64,000 nt of DNA from Mucilaginibacter ginsenosidivorax (GCF_007971525.1 NZ_CP042437.1:4712001-4776000); one strand, 5' to 3'. Counted from the stretch's first letter, positions 33,410 through 43,111 are shown. Numbers and translations are program-made. The notes: generated by a model from the sequence alone, not told the origin.

Positions 33410-34530
33410 ATGAATTTTAAAAATAAAATATTAGTAATAGGTCAAACCCCCCCCCTTACGGTGGCCAAGCGCTGATGATCAAATACATGCTTGAAAACGA
33501 GTTTGATGATGTGCAGTTTTTTCACGTTAGAATGAATTTTTCGAGGGAAATGAACGAGCGCGGCAAGCTTTCGTTTCATAAAATATTTCATATTTTATCA
33601 ATTATAAAACAAACTTACATTTTAAAATTCCGGCACAAAATTCAGGTTCTGTACTATCCTCCCTCTAACGCGCCTACAGTGAGCATATTGCGTGATGTGG
33701 TGTTTCTGCTATGCACCAGGTTATTATTTAAAAAAACGATATTTCATTTTCATGCTGCGGGTATAAGCGAGGTGATACCCAAAATGCCCTTTCTATTTAG
33801 AGCCCTTACTTTACTTGCACTAAAAAAACCTGATTTAGCCATTAGCAGTTCTGCGTTTAATCCAAATGACGGGAAGTTTCTGAAAGCAAAAAAAACTGCA
33901 ATAGTCCCGCTTGGTATCCCCGATGATTATGTTGATATTATAAACAATGCCGGCGCCAAAACTAACGAAGAGATCAACGTGCTTTTTGTTGGTTTATTAA
34001 ATTCCACAAAAGGTGAAGGGTTTTTATTAGAAGCGATATATAAATTACATCAGCGCGGGCACCGTGTAAGACTGCAGATTGCCGGAAAGTTTGAAACAGA
34101 TGATTATAAAAATGCTTTTTTTGAAAAAATAAGTGAATTTAATTTAGATAGTTACGTAGAGTATCTCGGCGTAATAACCGGGGAAAAGAAAACGCAGGCT
34201 TTTTTGAATGCTGATATCTTTTGCTTCCCAAGTTTCTTTATTTCGGAGTCATTCGGATTGGTGTTACTTGAGGCGATGGAATTTAAATTACCTATTGTTG
34301 CTACCCGCTGGCGGGGTATACAAAGTATTGTTGAAGAAAACCAAAATGGGTACTTGGTAGATATTAGAAATTCTGACCAACTGGCGGAAAGAATCCTTTT
34401 ATTAGTAAGTGATCCTGAGCTGTTGAAACAAATGGGAGACAAATCAAGAGAACTATTTATTGAAAAATACACTTTAGAACGTTACATAAATGCACTAAAT
34501 ATGTCATTTAAAGAATTAATTAAATTATAG
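33410..34530 (+). CDS. Family 4 glycosyltransferase, out of frame at a C9 tract (possible phase-variable gene)
   Basis: From ATG 33410 the frame reads MNFKNKILVIGQTPP, then hits nine C (33447-33455) and stops at 33473-33475. With ten C it would read on as QTPPPYGGQALMIKYMLENEF into the long open frame to 34530, a 373-residue GT-B protein whose start has the Gly-rich donor loop typical of GT4. The downstream part shows VLFVGLLNSTKGEGFLLEA and ESFGLVLLEAMEFKLPIVATRW, the standard donor-binding region. As sequenced only ATG 33475 (overlapping the stop as TGATG) gives an uninterrupted 351-residue frame, lacking the first strand and loop. Phase variation, a fixed mutation or a sequencing error could explain it. 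Confidence 0.82.
33447..33455 (+). repeat. C9 homopolymer in a coding region
   Basis: Nine consecutive C are striking in this AT-rich locus and lie exactly where the GT4 reading frame breaks. Slippage by one base would switch the gene on or off. Confidence 0.95.
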
Positions 34531-34533
34531 GTT

Positions 34534-35523
34534 ATGAAAATATTAATTACGGGTGGAAACGGATTTATAGGAACGAACTTAGTTGAAGCACTAAGGGAAT
34601 ATCAAAAAGGAAGCGACGTGTTTATTATCGATATTGATTCGCCTAAGATAGAATTACAAAAAAACGAGTTGTGGTATAATATTGATATCTTAAACTATCC
34701 CGAATTGTTGTCGAAATTTATTGAAGTTAAGCCCGATGTTGTAGTACATATGGCTGCTGTAACCGATTGCGATCCGCGATTGGTTATGCAGGATTATCTT
34801 ACAAATACTAAAGGTTCGGAGAATGTATTTAACGCTGCCGATCAAAGTAATCCTAATTGTTTTGTAGTTAATGTTTCAACACAATACGTAAATCAATCGG
34901 ATGTTGTTCCAACTGCTGACGATGAATATGCTCCGCATACTGTTTATGGTGAATCAAAAATTATAGCTGAAAATACGCTTCGGAATGGCAATTATTCATT
35001 CAATTGGGTAACCGTACGACCTACAAATATCTGGGGGAAATGGCATTTGCGTTATCCGCATGAATTTTGGAAAGTGGTGAAACAAGGTAAATATTTTCAC
35101 CCAGGGAGTAAGAAGGTGCAAAGATCATACGGGTATGTTGGAAACGTCTGTATTCAGATAATTAAATTGATTGAAAATGCTCAGAGTCCGAAAGTTTCGA
35201 AGAAATTTCTTTACGTTGGTGACAGACCTTTATACTTATATGACTGGGCAAACAGTTTTTCCAAAGCTATTACCGGGAAGCCTGCCAGAGTTGTCCCATC
35301 TTTTATGGTTTATACACTTGCCGTAGTCGGAAGCGGTTTGCAAAAAATTAATGTAAAATTCCCAATAACGCTTTCCCGATATAAGAACATGATTTCTGAA
35401 AACCCGGCACCTATGGAGCCAACTTTCAAAGTTACGGGTGAGTCAAGATATTCAGTTGATGAAGGGGTAGAAATTACCACAAAATGGCTGAAGGGCTTTT
35501 GGGAAAAAAACGGGATCGTATAA
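34534..35523 (+). CDS. NAD-dependent epimerase/dehydratase (extended SDR)
   Basis: The 329-residue protein has the Rossmann motif ITGGNGFIGTNLVEAL (about 4-19), an HMAAVTDCDP strand (about 71-80), and the active-site pair Ser in VSTQYV (about 112-117) and YGESK (about 135-139). It modifies a nucleotide sugar, for example by 4-epimerisation. It begins three bases after the GT4 stop. It is not a close RmlB, Gmd or Fcl and its C-terminal half is diverged, so the substrate is open. Confidence 0.85.
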   Translation: MKILITGGNGFIGTNLVEALREYQKGSDVFIIDIDSPKIELQKNELWYNIDILNYPELLSKFIEVKPDVVVHMAAVTDCDPRLVMQDYLTNTKGSENVFNAADQSNPNCFVVNVSTQYVNQSDVVPTADDEYAPHTVYGESKIIAENTLRNGNYSFNWVTVRPTNIWGKWHLRYPHEFWKVVKQGKYFHPGSKKVQRSYGYVGNVCIQIIKLIENAQSPKVSKKFLYVGDRPLYLYDWANSFSKAITGKPARVVPSFMVYTLAVVGSGLQKINVKFPITLSRYKNMISENPAPMEPTFKVTGESRYSVDEGVEITTKWLKGFWEKNGIV

Positions 35524-36237
35524 ATACATTGTGATACTGTTGCTGTTTTTATTATACTAAGTATAGTAAAAGCAGCATTTTTGTATGTCATTTGCCGGCA
35601 TATCCTATATAAGGAGGCGTTGTAACTCTTTTAGTAATTTCATAACGTTACGGTAAAGGAGCAATTTATTGCTGGTACGCCGGAATTTATTGAACCTGAA
35701 AGTAGGACGGCTTGATCTTTTCTCACCGCTATGGCCGCGTGATTCCTTTTCGTTGGATTTGCATAAACAATAAAACGTTTCTTGAGAGATCTTTGCCAGT
35801 GCTGGATTAGGTTGGGGTGATGATAAATGAGGTCACCAGGAACGATCGAGGTATTATGGTGCCATTCTTTGTTTATTTATAAAGCTGTAAAACAAATCCC
35901 GGGCTCAACCGTTACGTGAAATGACGGCCAGCCAGGGTATTTGAAACATTTTTTACAGGTGCGCCAGTCATCGGTGCTGCATTATATGGCGTAGCGGAAT
36001 TGATATAGAATGGATACAATGGCATCCTGCATGCCGCGTTCTATACTGACGACCTGATAAAACAAACTCGGGTTTATGTAATTATTATAATGTATAGGAA
36101 TATAAAAATCATGGTCAAATGCGTTTATCTCTTTTAATGAATCATTCGCATCCCGGTTAAACTATCGCCAAGTGTTGGATGTCTATAACAAAGTGATAAA
36201 TAATCAAATTTTTCAACCCCCTATTAAAACAATCGCC
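35524..36237. other. Long spacer with traces of a decayed minus-strand gene
   Basis: The 714-base gap contains a GC-richer part (about 35600-36060) unlike its flanks. On the minus strand short protein-like pieces appear in different frames: one ending KLLKELQRLLI with its stop at 35605-35607, others upstream in shifted frames such as DDWRTCKKCFKYPGWPSF and NPSLFYQVVSIERGMQDAI. Together they look like a gene broken by frameshifts and stops. I do not recognise the family. No intact ORF is present. The promoter of the beta-helix gene should lie in the AT-rich end (36070-36230). Confidence 0.45.
35605..36085 (-). pseudogene. Possible degraded gene of unknown family
   Basis: Translation of the minus strand gives several consecutive fragments with protein-like composition, rich in basic, aromatic and Cys/Trp residues (for example DDWRTCKKCFKYPGWPSF, then PGDLIYHHPNLIQHW, then RSSRPTFRFNKFRR), separated by stops and frame changes. 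The last fragment ends at the TAG at 35605-35607. The base composition differs from the surrounding capsule genes. Borders are approximate. It may be a relic of a lost glycan gene or of a mobile element. Confidence 0.3.
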
Positions 36238-38079
36238 ATGAAACTAACAGTTAGATTTTTCTGCTTTTTGTTATTTTTCTTTATCTTACTTTCCGGTCAT
36301 CTCAATGCTCAGCAAAAAATTTATATTTCGCTTACAGGATCTGATAACAATGATGGCTCAATATCAAAGCCCTTTGCTACCATAAATAAAGCCAAGAGCG
36401 CGGTACGGGCCATTACTCAAAATGGATTGAACACCAATGTACAAGTTATTTTAAGAGGCGGCGTTTATGAAGTAACCAATACGCTCAATTTCGGCCCGCA
36501 GGACGGGGGTAATGAAAACTATAGTGTTACCTACATGGCATATCCCGGAGAAAAAGTTATCATAAGCGGAGGTGAAAAATTGACAGGCCCCTGGAAAAAA
36601 GAGGGTGCTAATATCTGGGTATATAAAACAGGGGCACCAAAATCAGATAAAGCCGTCCCCCGGTCGTTATATGTCGATGATACCCGGTTGGTAAGGGCGC
36701 ATTCGCCCGTATATTATACACAGGAACAATTACCTGAATTCAGGAACAGCTATAAATCCGGCGTATTTGATGACAAGTCCTTCCCCCGTTTGACAGTTGA
36801 TTCGATAACGGCATTTTCCGGCTTTACCTACAGCGGCAATGATTTGGACAATATGCAAAACGATATCGGCTCGGCAGAAATTATTTTGTATGAAAGCTGG
36901 GATACCTCTGTGCATGACATATATAAGATTGATCCTTCAAAAAAAACAGTATTACTTAAGAGCCCGGCACACTTCCCGGTAGGCTTTTTCAGCAAACGCA
37001 CGCGATATATAGTTGAAAATGTAAAGTCATTTTTAAATGCTCCGGGTACATGGTGTTACGATAAACAATCGGGATATCTATACTATTATGGCAATACAAA
37101 AGACAATCCTAATAATATGTCGTTCTATATGCCGGTGCTGAGTAAGATGATGTTAATAAAAGGCAATAGCAATAATTTTGTAACTAATCTAAACTTCGTC
37201 GGGATAGATTTTAGGTACACAAATTCTGAATGGGGCGTTACCACATTAACTCCGGCTAAGCAGCAATCCAATTTGGCCCATTACCCATGGCTTGATTTTT
37301 CAACGGGCTTTACATCGCCCCAGGGCGCTTTTACGAGCGGACAAGCCATATTCACCCAATATGCTAAAAATTGCTCTTTTGAGAATTGCAGGTTTTTTGG
37401 TCTGGACAATTATGCATTAAGAATAGGTGAGTATTCAGCTAACAATACGGTAGATAACTGTGTAATCACTTCATGTGGCAGCGGAGGTGTAATGATAGGT
37501 ATTGATAATAATGATCCCGTAGGGCAGCATCTTAACCCCGCATCGTCTCCATCAAGAAATGTAGTTACGAACACTAAAATCTACAATTGCGGATTATTGC
37601 ATCGTACAGCCGACGCGATAGCTGTAGTGCAAGCAAATCATACTTTAATAGCTCATAATTTAATTTATAATATGCCCTATACCGGCATAGCTGTGGGCTG
37701 GAACTTTAAATCGCAGGATAACTTTACATCTTACAACCTTATTGAATACAATCACATTCATGATGTGATGCAACAACTGGCCGATGGCGGCGGTATTTAC
37801 ACACTTGGTAAACAAGTTGGTTGTGTTTATCGCTGTAATTATATTTACAATATTTCACGTAGCAATGATGCTGTCGGCTCGTTTAATAATGGGATATTTT
37901 TTGACGAGAGCTCATCTTTAATGAAGGTTGACAGCAATGTTATTTACAATGTCAAAAATGCTACCATCCGCTTCAATCACTCAGATGTGTCGCAAATATC
38001 CATAGGAACAAACTATTTTGAAAAAGTAAATTCGAATAAACAGCTTCAGAATGCTATATTTCAAAAAGTACTAAAGTAA
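36238..38079 (+). CDS. Secreted right-handed beta-helix protein (possible polysaccharide-active enzyme)
   Basis: The 613-residue product has a signal peptide (MKLTVRFFCF..., cleavage near LNAQ-Q, about residue 24), the opening IYISLTGSDNNDGSISKPFA typical of secreted parallel beta-helix proteins, and many Asn/Gly-rich beta-helix coils (about 290-600) with repeated NLIYNMPYTGI / NHIHDV type turns. Such proteins are often polysaccharide lyases or glycosidases (GH141-like members share this start), but no catalytic residues can be assigned here. ATG 36238 is chosen because the upstream in-frame extension (from 36172) would put 22 polar residues before the signal peptide. It may trim or remodel the polysaccharide. 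Confidence 0.8.
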   Translation: MKLTVRFFCFLLFFFILLSGHLNAQQKIYISLTGSDNNDGSISKPFATINKAKSAVRAITQNGLNTNVQVILRGGVYEVTNTLNFGPQDGGNENYSVTYMAYPGEKVIISGGEKLTGPWKKEGANIWVYKTGAPKSDKAVPRSLYVDDTRLVRAHSPVYYTQEQLPEFRNSYKSGVFDDKSFPRLTVDSITAFSGFTYSGNDLDNMQNDIGSAEIILYESWDTSVHDIYKIDPSKKTVLLKSPAHFPVGFFSKRTRYIVENVKSFLNAPGTWCYDKQSGYLYYYGNTKDNPNNMSFYMPVLSKMMLIKGNSNNFVTNLNFVGIDFRYTNSEWGVTTLTPAKQQSNLAHYPWLDFSTGFTSPQGAFTSGQAIFTQYAKNCSFENCRFFGLDNYALRIGEYSANNTVDNCVITSCGSGGVMIGIDNNDPVGQHLNPASSPSRNVVTNTKIYNCGLLHRTADAIAVVQANHTLIAHNLIYNMPYTGIAVGWNFKSQDNFTSYNLIEYNHIHDVMQQLADGGGIYTLGKQVGCVYRCNYIYNISRSNDAVGSFNNGIFFDESSSLMKVDSNVIYNVKNATIRFNHSDVSQISIGTNYFEKVNSNKQLQNAIFQKVLK

Positions 38080-38572
38080 AAAAAACTTTATTAAGGAAAT
38101 AGAAAATTCCTCGTATCATTATTTATTGCGATGATATAAACCGATATCTGCCCTGTAAAAGGCCAGCCATTTTTTTAATGTTAAACCTTCCTAACAGCGG
38201 AAGGTTTATTTTTTTTATGAAATTTTGATAAATAAAACCTTTTTTTTGAAAATTAACATATTTAATCTTAGATTTACTGTCGAAATGTTAAATTTAAATC
38301 TTGCAATATTCTTTAAAAGCATGTATTTCGAATTAATGGTAAAAGATATATCAACGAAATGAAAAATGCAGAGTTATTTGATATGCGTTACGCCATTTGT
38401 CATTATGAATTCGCCGTGCAAAACATAGTAACTTGCCTGCAATGCATCAGTATAAAAAATCGCAAACCGCTAAATCTTAAATATACTTTGGCTTTTTAAT
38501 TACAGAATACTTTAGTTTTGGATAAAATCTTATTATAAAGAGTTAGTAATACCTAAATGTTAAATAAGCAGA
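38080..38572. other. AT-rich spacer with terminator
   Basis: This 493-base gap starts with the beta-helix gene's terminator region and then runs as very AT-rich sequence up to the WecG-like gene. No ORF is convincing. A TTTG (38487-38490) 17 bases before TACTTTAG (38508-38515) is a weak promoter candidate for the next operon. Confidence 0.5.
38182..38217 (+). terminator. Rho-independent terminator
   Basis: TAAACCTTCC (38182-38191) pairs with GGAAGGTTTA (38199-38208) around a 7-base loop, followed by nine T. Confidence 0.9.
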
Positions 38573-39346
38573 ATGACCTCAAATAAGAGATTCTTGATAT
38601 CAATACCTATTTCTAAAGGCACTTATAAAGAGTGCATTAAGTCGATAGTTGAGCTGGGCACAAAAAAAGTTTCATCTTATGTATGTGTAGCAAACGTGCA
38701 TATGCTTGTAGAGGCTCATCAGGATACTGATTTTGCAAATGTTGTTAAAAACGCAGATATAATTACTCCCGATGGAATGCCCTTAGCAAAGGCAATAAAA
38801 TCTTTATATGGAATAAAGCAGGAGCGCATTGCCGGGATGGATTTACTGCCTGACTTATTAAAAAAAGCTGAACAAGACAATTTAGGCGTGTATTTTTACG
38901 GTGGCACTACAGAAATGCTCGATAACACGAAATCTTACCTAAGTATTAATTATCCGGCGTTAAGAATTTCGGGCGTTTACTCCCCGCCGTTCCGAAGCTT
39001 GTCGGCCAAGGAGGAAGCTGAAGTGGCAAAAAAAATCAATGACGCGGCCCCTTCAATAGTATTTGTTGTACTTGGATGCCCGAAACAAGAAAAATGGATG
39101 AGTGCTATGAAGGGTAAAATTGATGCAGTTATGATAGGAGTTGGAGGTGCCCTGCCAGTTTTAGTAGGTATGCAAAAACGTGCCCCTGGATGGATGCAAA
39201 AGAATAGTTTAGAGTGGCTTTTTCGTTTATGTCAAGAGCCTAATCGTCTGTTCAAAAGGTATTTTGTAACGAACACTATTTTTTTAATTTTATATTATAG
39301 GGCATTATTAAATAAATTTCTCAATAAATCATACTACAATTCATGA
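38573..39346 (+). CDS. WecG/TagA/CpsF-family glycosyltransferase
   Basis: The 257-residue protein is a GT26 member. It shows YVCVANVHMLVEA (about 36-48), ITPDGMPLAKAI (about 64-75), YFYGGTTEML (about 103-112), and the family hallmark VLGCPKQEKWM (about 161-171). Such enzymes add an N-acetylmannosamine-, ManNAcA- or glucose-type sugar to a polyprenyl-linked intermediate at the cytoplasmic membrane. Its end overlaps gmd by four bases (ATGA), indicating coupling. An initiating polyprenyl-phosphate sugar transferase is not in the window. Confidence 0.92.
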   Translation: MTSNKRFLISIPISKGTYKECIKSIVELGTKKVSSYVCVANVHMLVEAHQDTDFANVVKNADIITPDGMPLAKAIKSLYGIKQERIAGMDLLPDLLKKAEQDNLGVYFYGGTTEMLDNTKSYLSINYPALRISGVYSPPFRSLSAKEEAEVAKKINDAAPSIVFVVLGCPKQEKWMSAMKGKIDAVMIGVGGALPVLVGMQKRAPGWMQKNSLEWLFRLCQEPNRLFKRYFVTNTIFLILYYRALLNKFLNKSYYNS

Positions 39347-40458
39347 AAAAAGTTGCATTAATAACAGGTATTACCGGACAAGACGGAGCTTATCTTACAG
39401 AGTTACTTTTATCAAAAGACTACGAAGTCCATGGTATAAAACGACGTAGTTCTTTATTTAATACTGATAGAATCGATCACCTATATCAGGACCCCCACGA
39501 AACAAATATAAATCTGACCTTGCATTATGGTGATCTGAGTGACTCAACCAATCTTATTCGAATAATTCAACAGGTGCAACCAGATGAAATTTATAACCTG
39601 GGTGCTATGTCGCATGTTAAAGTAAGCTTTGATACCCCGGAATATACCGCAAATGCAGATGGAATAGGCACCCTGCGGTTATTGGAAGCCATCAGGATAT
39701 TAGGCTTGGAGAAGAAAACAAAAATATACCAGGCATCTACATCTGAGTTGTATGGTTTGGTTCAGGCTGTTCCACAATCAGAAACCACGCCTTTTTATCC
39801 CCGTTCACCTTACGCAGTAGCAAAAATGTATGCTTATTGGATAACAGTGAACTATCGCGAGGCTTATGGCATTTACGCTTGTAATGGTATATTATTTAAC
39901 CATGAAAGCCCGCTACGGGGCGAAACATTTGTAACCCGCAAAATTACCCGTGCTACATCTAAAATAGCGATGGGATTACAAGATAAATTATACTTGGGTA
40001 ACCTTGATGCGCAACGCGATTGGGGCCATGCCAAGGATTACGTAGAAGCTATGTATTTGATATTACAACAGGAAACCCCTACTGATTATGTAATTGCAAC
40101 AGGCGTAACTACGCGCGTACGTGAATTTGTTAGAATGGCTTTTGCAGAAGTAGGTATAACAATCGAATTTAAAGGTGAAGGCGTTGATGAAAAAGGCTAC
40201 GTGGTATCGTGCGATTCTCCAGATTTTCAGGTTGAAGTTGGTAAGGAAGTTGTGGCTGTCGACCCTAAATATTTCCGCCCGACAGAGGTTGAATTGCTGA
40301 TAGGAGATCCTACAAAATCAAAAACTTTACTGGGTTGGACTCCTAAATATGATTTGAAAATGCTGGTGGAAGATATGATGGATGCTGATGTTAACCACTT
40401 CCGCAAAGAAAAATTACTAAAGGAATCGGGTTATACAATTAAAAACCAATTTGAATAA
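39343..40458 (+). CDS. gmd: GDP-mannose 4,6-dehydratase
   Basis: The 371-residue extended SDR has ALITGITGQDGAYLTELLLS (5-24), the GIKRRSS motif, the catalytic set Thr/Ser-Glu in ASTSELYG plus SPYAVAKMYAYW, and the GWTPKYDL ending region, all specific to Gmd. It converts GDP-D-mannose (made by ManC, encoded at 50650) to GDP-4-keto-6-deoxymannose. It overlaps the preceding gene by four bases and is followed five bases later by fcl, the usual pair. Confidence 0.97.
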   Translation: MKKVALITGITGQDGAYLTELLLSKDYEVHGIKRRSSLFNTDRIDHLYQDPHETNINLTLHYGDLSDSTNLIRIIQQVQPDEIYNLGAMSHVKVSFDTPEYTANADGIGTLRLLEAIRILGLEKKTKIYQASTSELYGLVQAVPQSETTPFYPRSPYAVAKMYAYWITVNYREAYGIYACNGILFNHESPLRGETFVTRKITRATSKIAMGLQDKLYLGNLDAQRDWGHAKDYVEAMYLILQQETPTDYVIATGVTTRVREFVRMAFAEVGITIEFKGEGVDEKGYVVSCDSPDFQVEVGKEVVAVDPKYFRPTEVELLIGDPTKSKTLLGWTPKYDLKMLVEDMMDADVNHFRKEKLLKESGYTIKNQFE

Positions 40459-40463
40459 CGCCA

Positions 40464-41408
40464 ATGGAAAAAGACTCCAAGATATATATTGCAGGCCATC
40501 GTGGAATGGTAGGTTCGGCCATTCACAGGAAACTGTTGAAAGAAGGATTTACCAATTTTATAACCAGAACATCAGATGTACTCGATTTGCGTAATCAACA
40601 ACAGGTAGCTGATTTTTTTGCGCAGGAAAAGCCCGATTATGTTTTTTTAGCAGCCGCAAAAGTTGGCGGGATTATAGCCAATAATACCTACCGTGCCGAG
40701 TTTTTGTATGATAATCTCCAAATTCAAAATAATATTATCCATAACTCCTATTTAAACGGAGTTAAAAAACTGATGTTTTTGGGTTCAAGTTGTATATATC
40801 CTAAAATGGCAGCCCAGCCGTTAAAAGAAGAATATCTTTTAACCGGTCCGCTTGAAGATACTAACGAGCCTTATGCAATAGCCAAAATAGCGGGCATAAA
40901 AATGTGTGATGCCTATCGTGCACAATACGGATGTAATTATATATCGGCGATGCCAACTAATTTATATGGCCTTAATGATAATTACCACCCTCAAAACTCA
41001 CATGTTTTGCCAGCTTTAATACGTCGGTTTCACGAAGCCAAAGAACAAGACGCGCCAAGCGTTACTATTTGGGGTACAGGATCGCCTAAACGGGAGTTTT
41101 TATTTGCTGATGACCTGGCCGAGGCTTGTTTTTACCTGATGCAAAATTATAATGAACCCGGCCTGGTTAATATCGGTACAGGTGAAGATCTGTCGATTAA
41201 AGATTTGGCGTATTTGATTAAAGAAGTAATTGGTTATACCGGTGAAATAGTTTTTGATACGTCAAAACCCGATGGAACACCACGTAAATTAATGGATGTT
41301 ACCAAGCTGAGTAAAGCCGGCTGGAAATATCACACCACGCTAAAGGAAGGTATTACATTTGCGTACCATGATTATTTAAGTAAGGGCGTATTTGTTACAG
41401 AGCGATAA
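40464..41408 (+). CDS. fcl: GDP-L-fucose synthase
   Basis: The 314-residue SDR has IYIAGHRGMVGSAIHRKL (7-24), AAAKVGGIIANN (about 64-75), the SSCIYPK segment with YAIAKIAG (active-site Ser, Tyr, Lys), and YGLNDNYHPQNSHVLPA, the Fcl/WcaG hallmark. It epimerises and reduces the Gmd product to GDP-L-fucose with NADPH. With gmd and manC present the window encodes GDP-fucose supply from mannose-1-phosphate. It ends the gmd-fcl unit. Confidence 0.97.
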   Translation: MEKDSKIYIAGHRGMVGSAIHRKLLKEGFTNFITRTSDVLDLRNQQQVADFFAQEKPDYVFLAAAKVGGIIANNTYRAEFLYDNLQIQNNIIHNSYLNGVKKLMFLGSSCIYPKMAAQPLKEEYLLTGPLEDTNEPYAIAKIAGIKMCDAYRAQYGCNYISAMPTNLYGLNDNYHPQNSHVLPALIRRFHEAKEQDAPSVTIWGTGSPKREFLFADDLAEACFYLMQNYNEPGLVNIGTGEDLSIKDLAYLIKEVIGYTGEIVFDTSKPDGTPRKLMDVTKLSKAGWKYHTTLKEGITFAYHDYLSKGVFVTER

Positions 41409-41893
41409 CTAACAATTTTTATTTTGATATCCCCCATACATGGCATTAGTTAATTATATCATAGCTTTAGCACATGATGAGGGGTATCAAATTATAATCG
41501 GTAGACGAAACGAAGCTGCATTAGCCGGGAAATCTATTGATTTTTGCAGTATTTGATATTTAATATGTTGTGATATCTGAGTTTGCTTTTTTAACTTTTG
41601 ATTAAAGCCTTCCATATTCAATTTGCATTCCACGTTATCCGTTATAAAACCTAAACTATCATAATTTTCTATAAATAGAAGTCGATTCAGCTAAAAAAAT
41701 GCCATTTTTCTCTCTATCAATTAAATTCTCAGTGTCTGTTTGACGGTGCGTGTTAACCTAACATTTATAATTTATTATTTATGATGTACAACCGGTTTTT
41801 TTGCTCCTGAAATAATATAGCAGCCCCCAAAAATATTATATTTACAAACAGGTGCTGGTTTGCAGCATCCCCTAATTAATGATTTTAACTATT
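41409..41893. other. AT-rich spacer without genes
   Basis: This 485-base gap contains no convincing ORF. A loose palindrome (TTTGATATCCCC near 41423-41434 against GGGGTATCAAA near 41481-41491) may be a weak terminator for fcl. The end (41800-41890) should hold the promoter of the sialidase-like gene, but I cannot assign its elements. Confidence 0.5.
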
Positions 41894-43111
41894 ATGTACA
41901 ATAAGAGCCTACGCCTTTTAGTACTAACGGTATTGGGAACGATATGTACCGTTGGATGCAAAAAAACAACCCCGAAAATAGTCATAGATACTTCGGCGAG
42001 ACCGCCAGTGACTTTAGAAACGGATACTACTTTAAAAATAGATACTGCAGTATCACTTATTGATACTGTTTTTCAAAATAGAATAAATGGTTACGCAGCC
42101 TATCGCGCACCTGTATTGTTAAACACGCAACAAGGTACATTGATCGCTTTTTGCGAAGGTAGAAAGATAGGCGGAGGAGATTCTGGCGAGGTTGATGTTG
42201 TTTTCAGGCGCTCTGTTGATAACGGCAAAACTTGGGGTGAACAGCGAGTAGCATTTCATGACGGAAAAAATGCTTGCGACAATCCGTCGGTTGTTCAGGA
42301 CCAAACCACAGGTACTATTTGGCTGGTGATGTCGCAAAATTTAAATAAGGATTTCGAAGATTCTATAATTGCCACAAAAAATACACATGGCCGCACTGTT
42401 TGGGTGGCAAGCAGCAACGATGATGGCGTTACCTGGACAATCCCTACCGAAATTACGCAAGCTGTTAAGGACCCTTCATGGCACTGGTATGCTACGGGCC
42501 CTGGAACAGGAATACAGTTAGCTCACGGCCCACACAAAGGCAGGCTAATTATTGGATGTGATCATTCCTTTTTTACAGATGCCGACAAATTCATGTACAG
42601 CTCTCATATTATTTACAGTGATGACCACGGAGTTAGCTGGCATGCAAGCGGAAATACAATAGCAAACACCAATGAATGTCAGCCGGTTGAAGTTTCTTCA
42701 AACAACAAGCAGTATAACGGCGAAATTTTGCTAAACAGCAGGTATTACGGAGGAGGATCTTTTCGGGCGCAATCCAACAGTTATGATGGCGGCATTACCT
42801 GGACAGCGTCCTTACCGGTACTTTCCCTCACCGATCCAATTTGCGAAGGAAGCATATATCGATATTCATGGAAAACGGATAGTACTGTCAGCTGTTTGTT
42901 ATTCTCCAACTTAAACTCATTAGGATACCGCGTTAATTTAACACTCAAGATGAGCCTTGACGAGGGACGGACCTGGCAGCTTTTGAAAGTGTTGCATAAG
43001 GGGCCCGCAGGTTATTCCAGCCTAAGTGTAATAAACAAAAAAACTGTCGCCTGCCTTTACGAGTCGGGCACGGTTGACCCTTATGAAACTATAGTTTTTG
43101 TGCGGCTATAG
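41894..43111 (+). CDS. Sialidase-like BNR-repeat lipoprotein
   Basis: The 405-residue protein starts MYNKSLRLLVLTVLGTICTVGC, a lipoprotein signal with Cys22, so it should be membrane-anchored, probably on the surface. The rest is a six-bladed propeller with five Asp boxes (SVDNGKTW, SNDDGVTW, SDDHGVSW, SYDGGITW, SLDEGRTW) and a YRAP (about 70-73) in place of the sialidase FRIP motif, whose Arg binds the carboxylate. This fits exo-alpha-sialidases and related propeller hydrolases. An ATG five codons upstream (41879) is possible, but the shorter start gives a cleaner signal. Its presence in a locus that makes a nonulosonate suggests polymer trimming or release. Confidence 0.82.
   Translation: MYNKSLRLLVLTVLGTICTVGCKKTTPKIVIDTSARPPVTLETDTTLKIDTAVSLIDTVFQNRINGYAAYRAPVLLNTQQGTLIAFCEGRKIGGGDSGEVDVVFRRSVDNGKTWGEQRVAFHDGKNACDNPSVVQDQTTGTIWLVMSQNLNKDFEDSIIATKNTHGRTVWVASSNDDGVTWTIPTEITQAVKDPSWHWYATGPGTGIQLAHGPHKGRLIIGCDHSFFTDADKFMYSSHIIYSDDHGVSWHASGNTIANTNECQPVEVSSNNKQYNGEILLNSRYYGGGSFRAQSNSYDGGITWTASLPVLSLTDPICEGSIYRYSWKTDSTVSCLLFSNLNSLGYRVNLTLKMSLDEGRTWQLLKVLHKGPAGYSSLSVINKKTVACLYESGTVDPYETIVFVRL

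Noticed and set aside
34534..35523. The SDR gene as the missing rfbB
   Set aside because: It lacks RmlB features (start, length about 350 and motif set) and sits with other sugar genes. It is left as an unassigned epimerase/dehydratase.
36172..36237. An N-terminal extension of the beta-helix protein
   Set aside because: It would place 22 polar residues before a clean signal peptide that starts at 36238.
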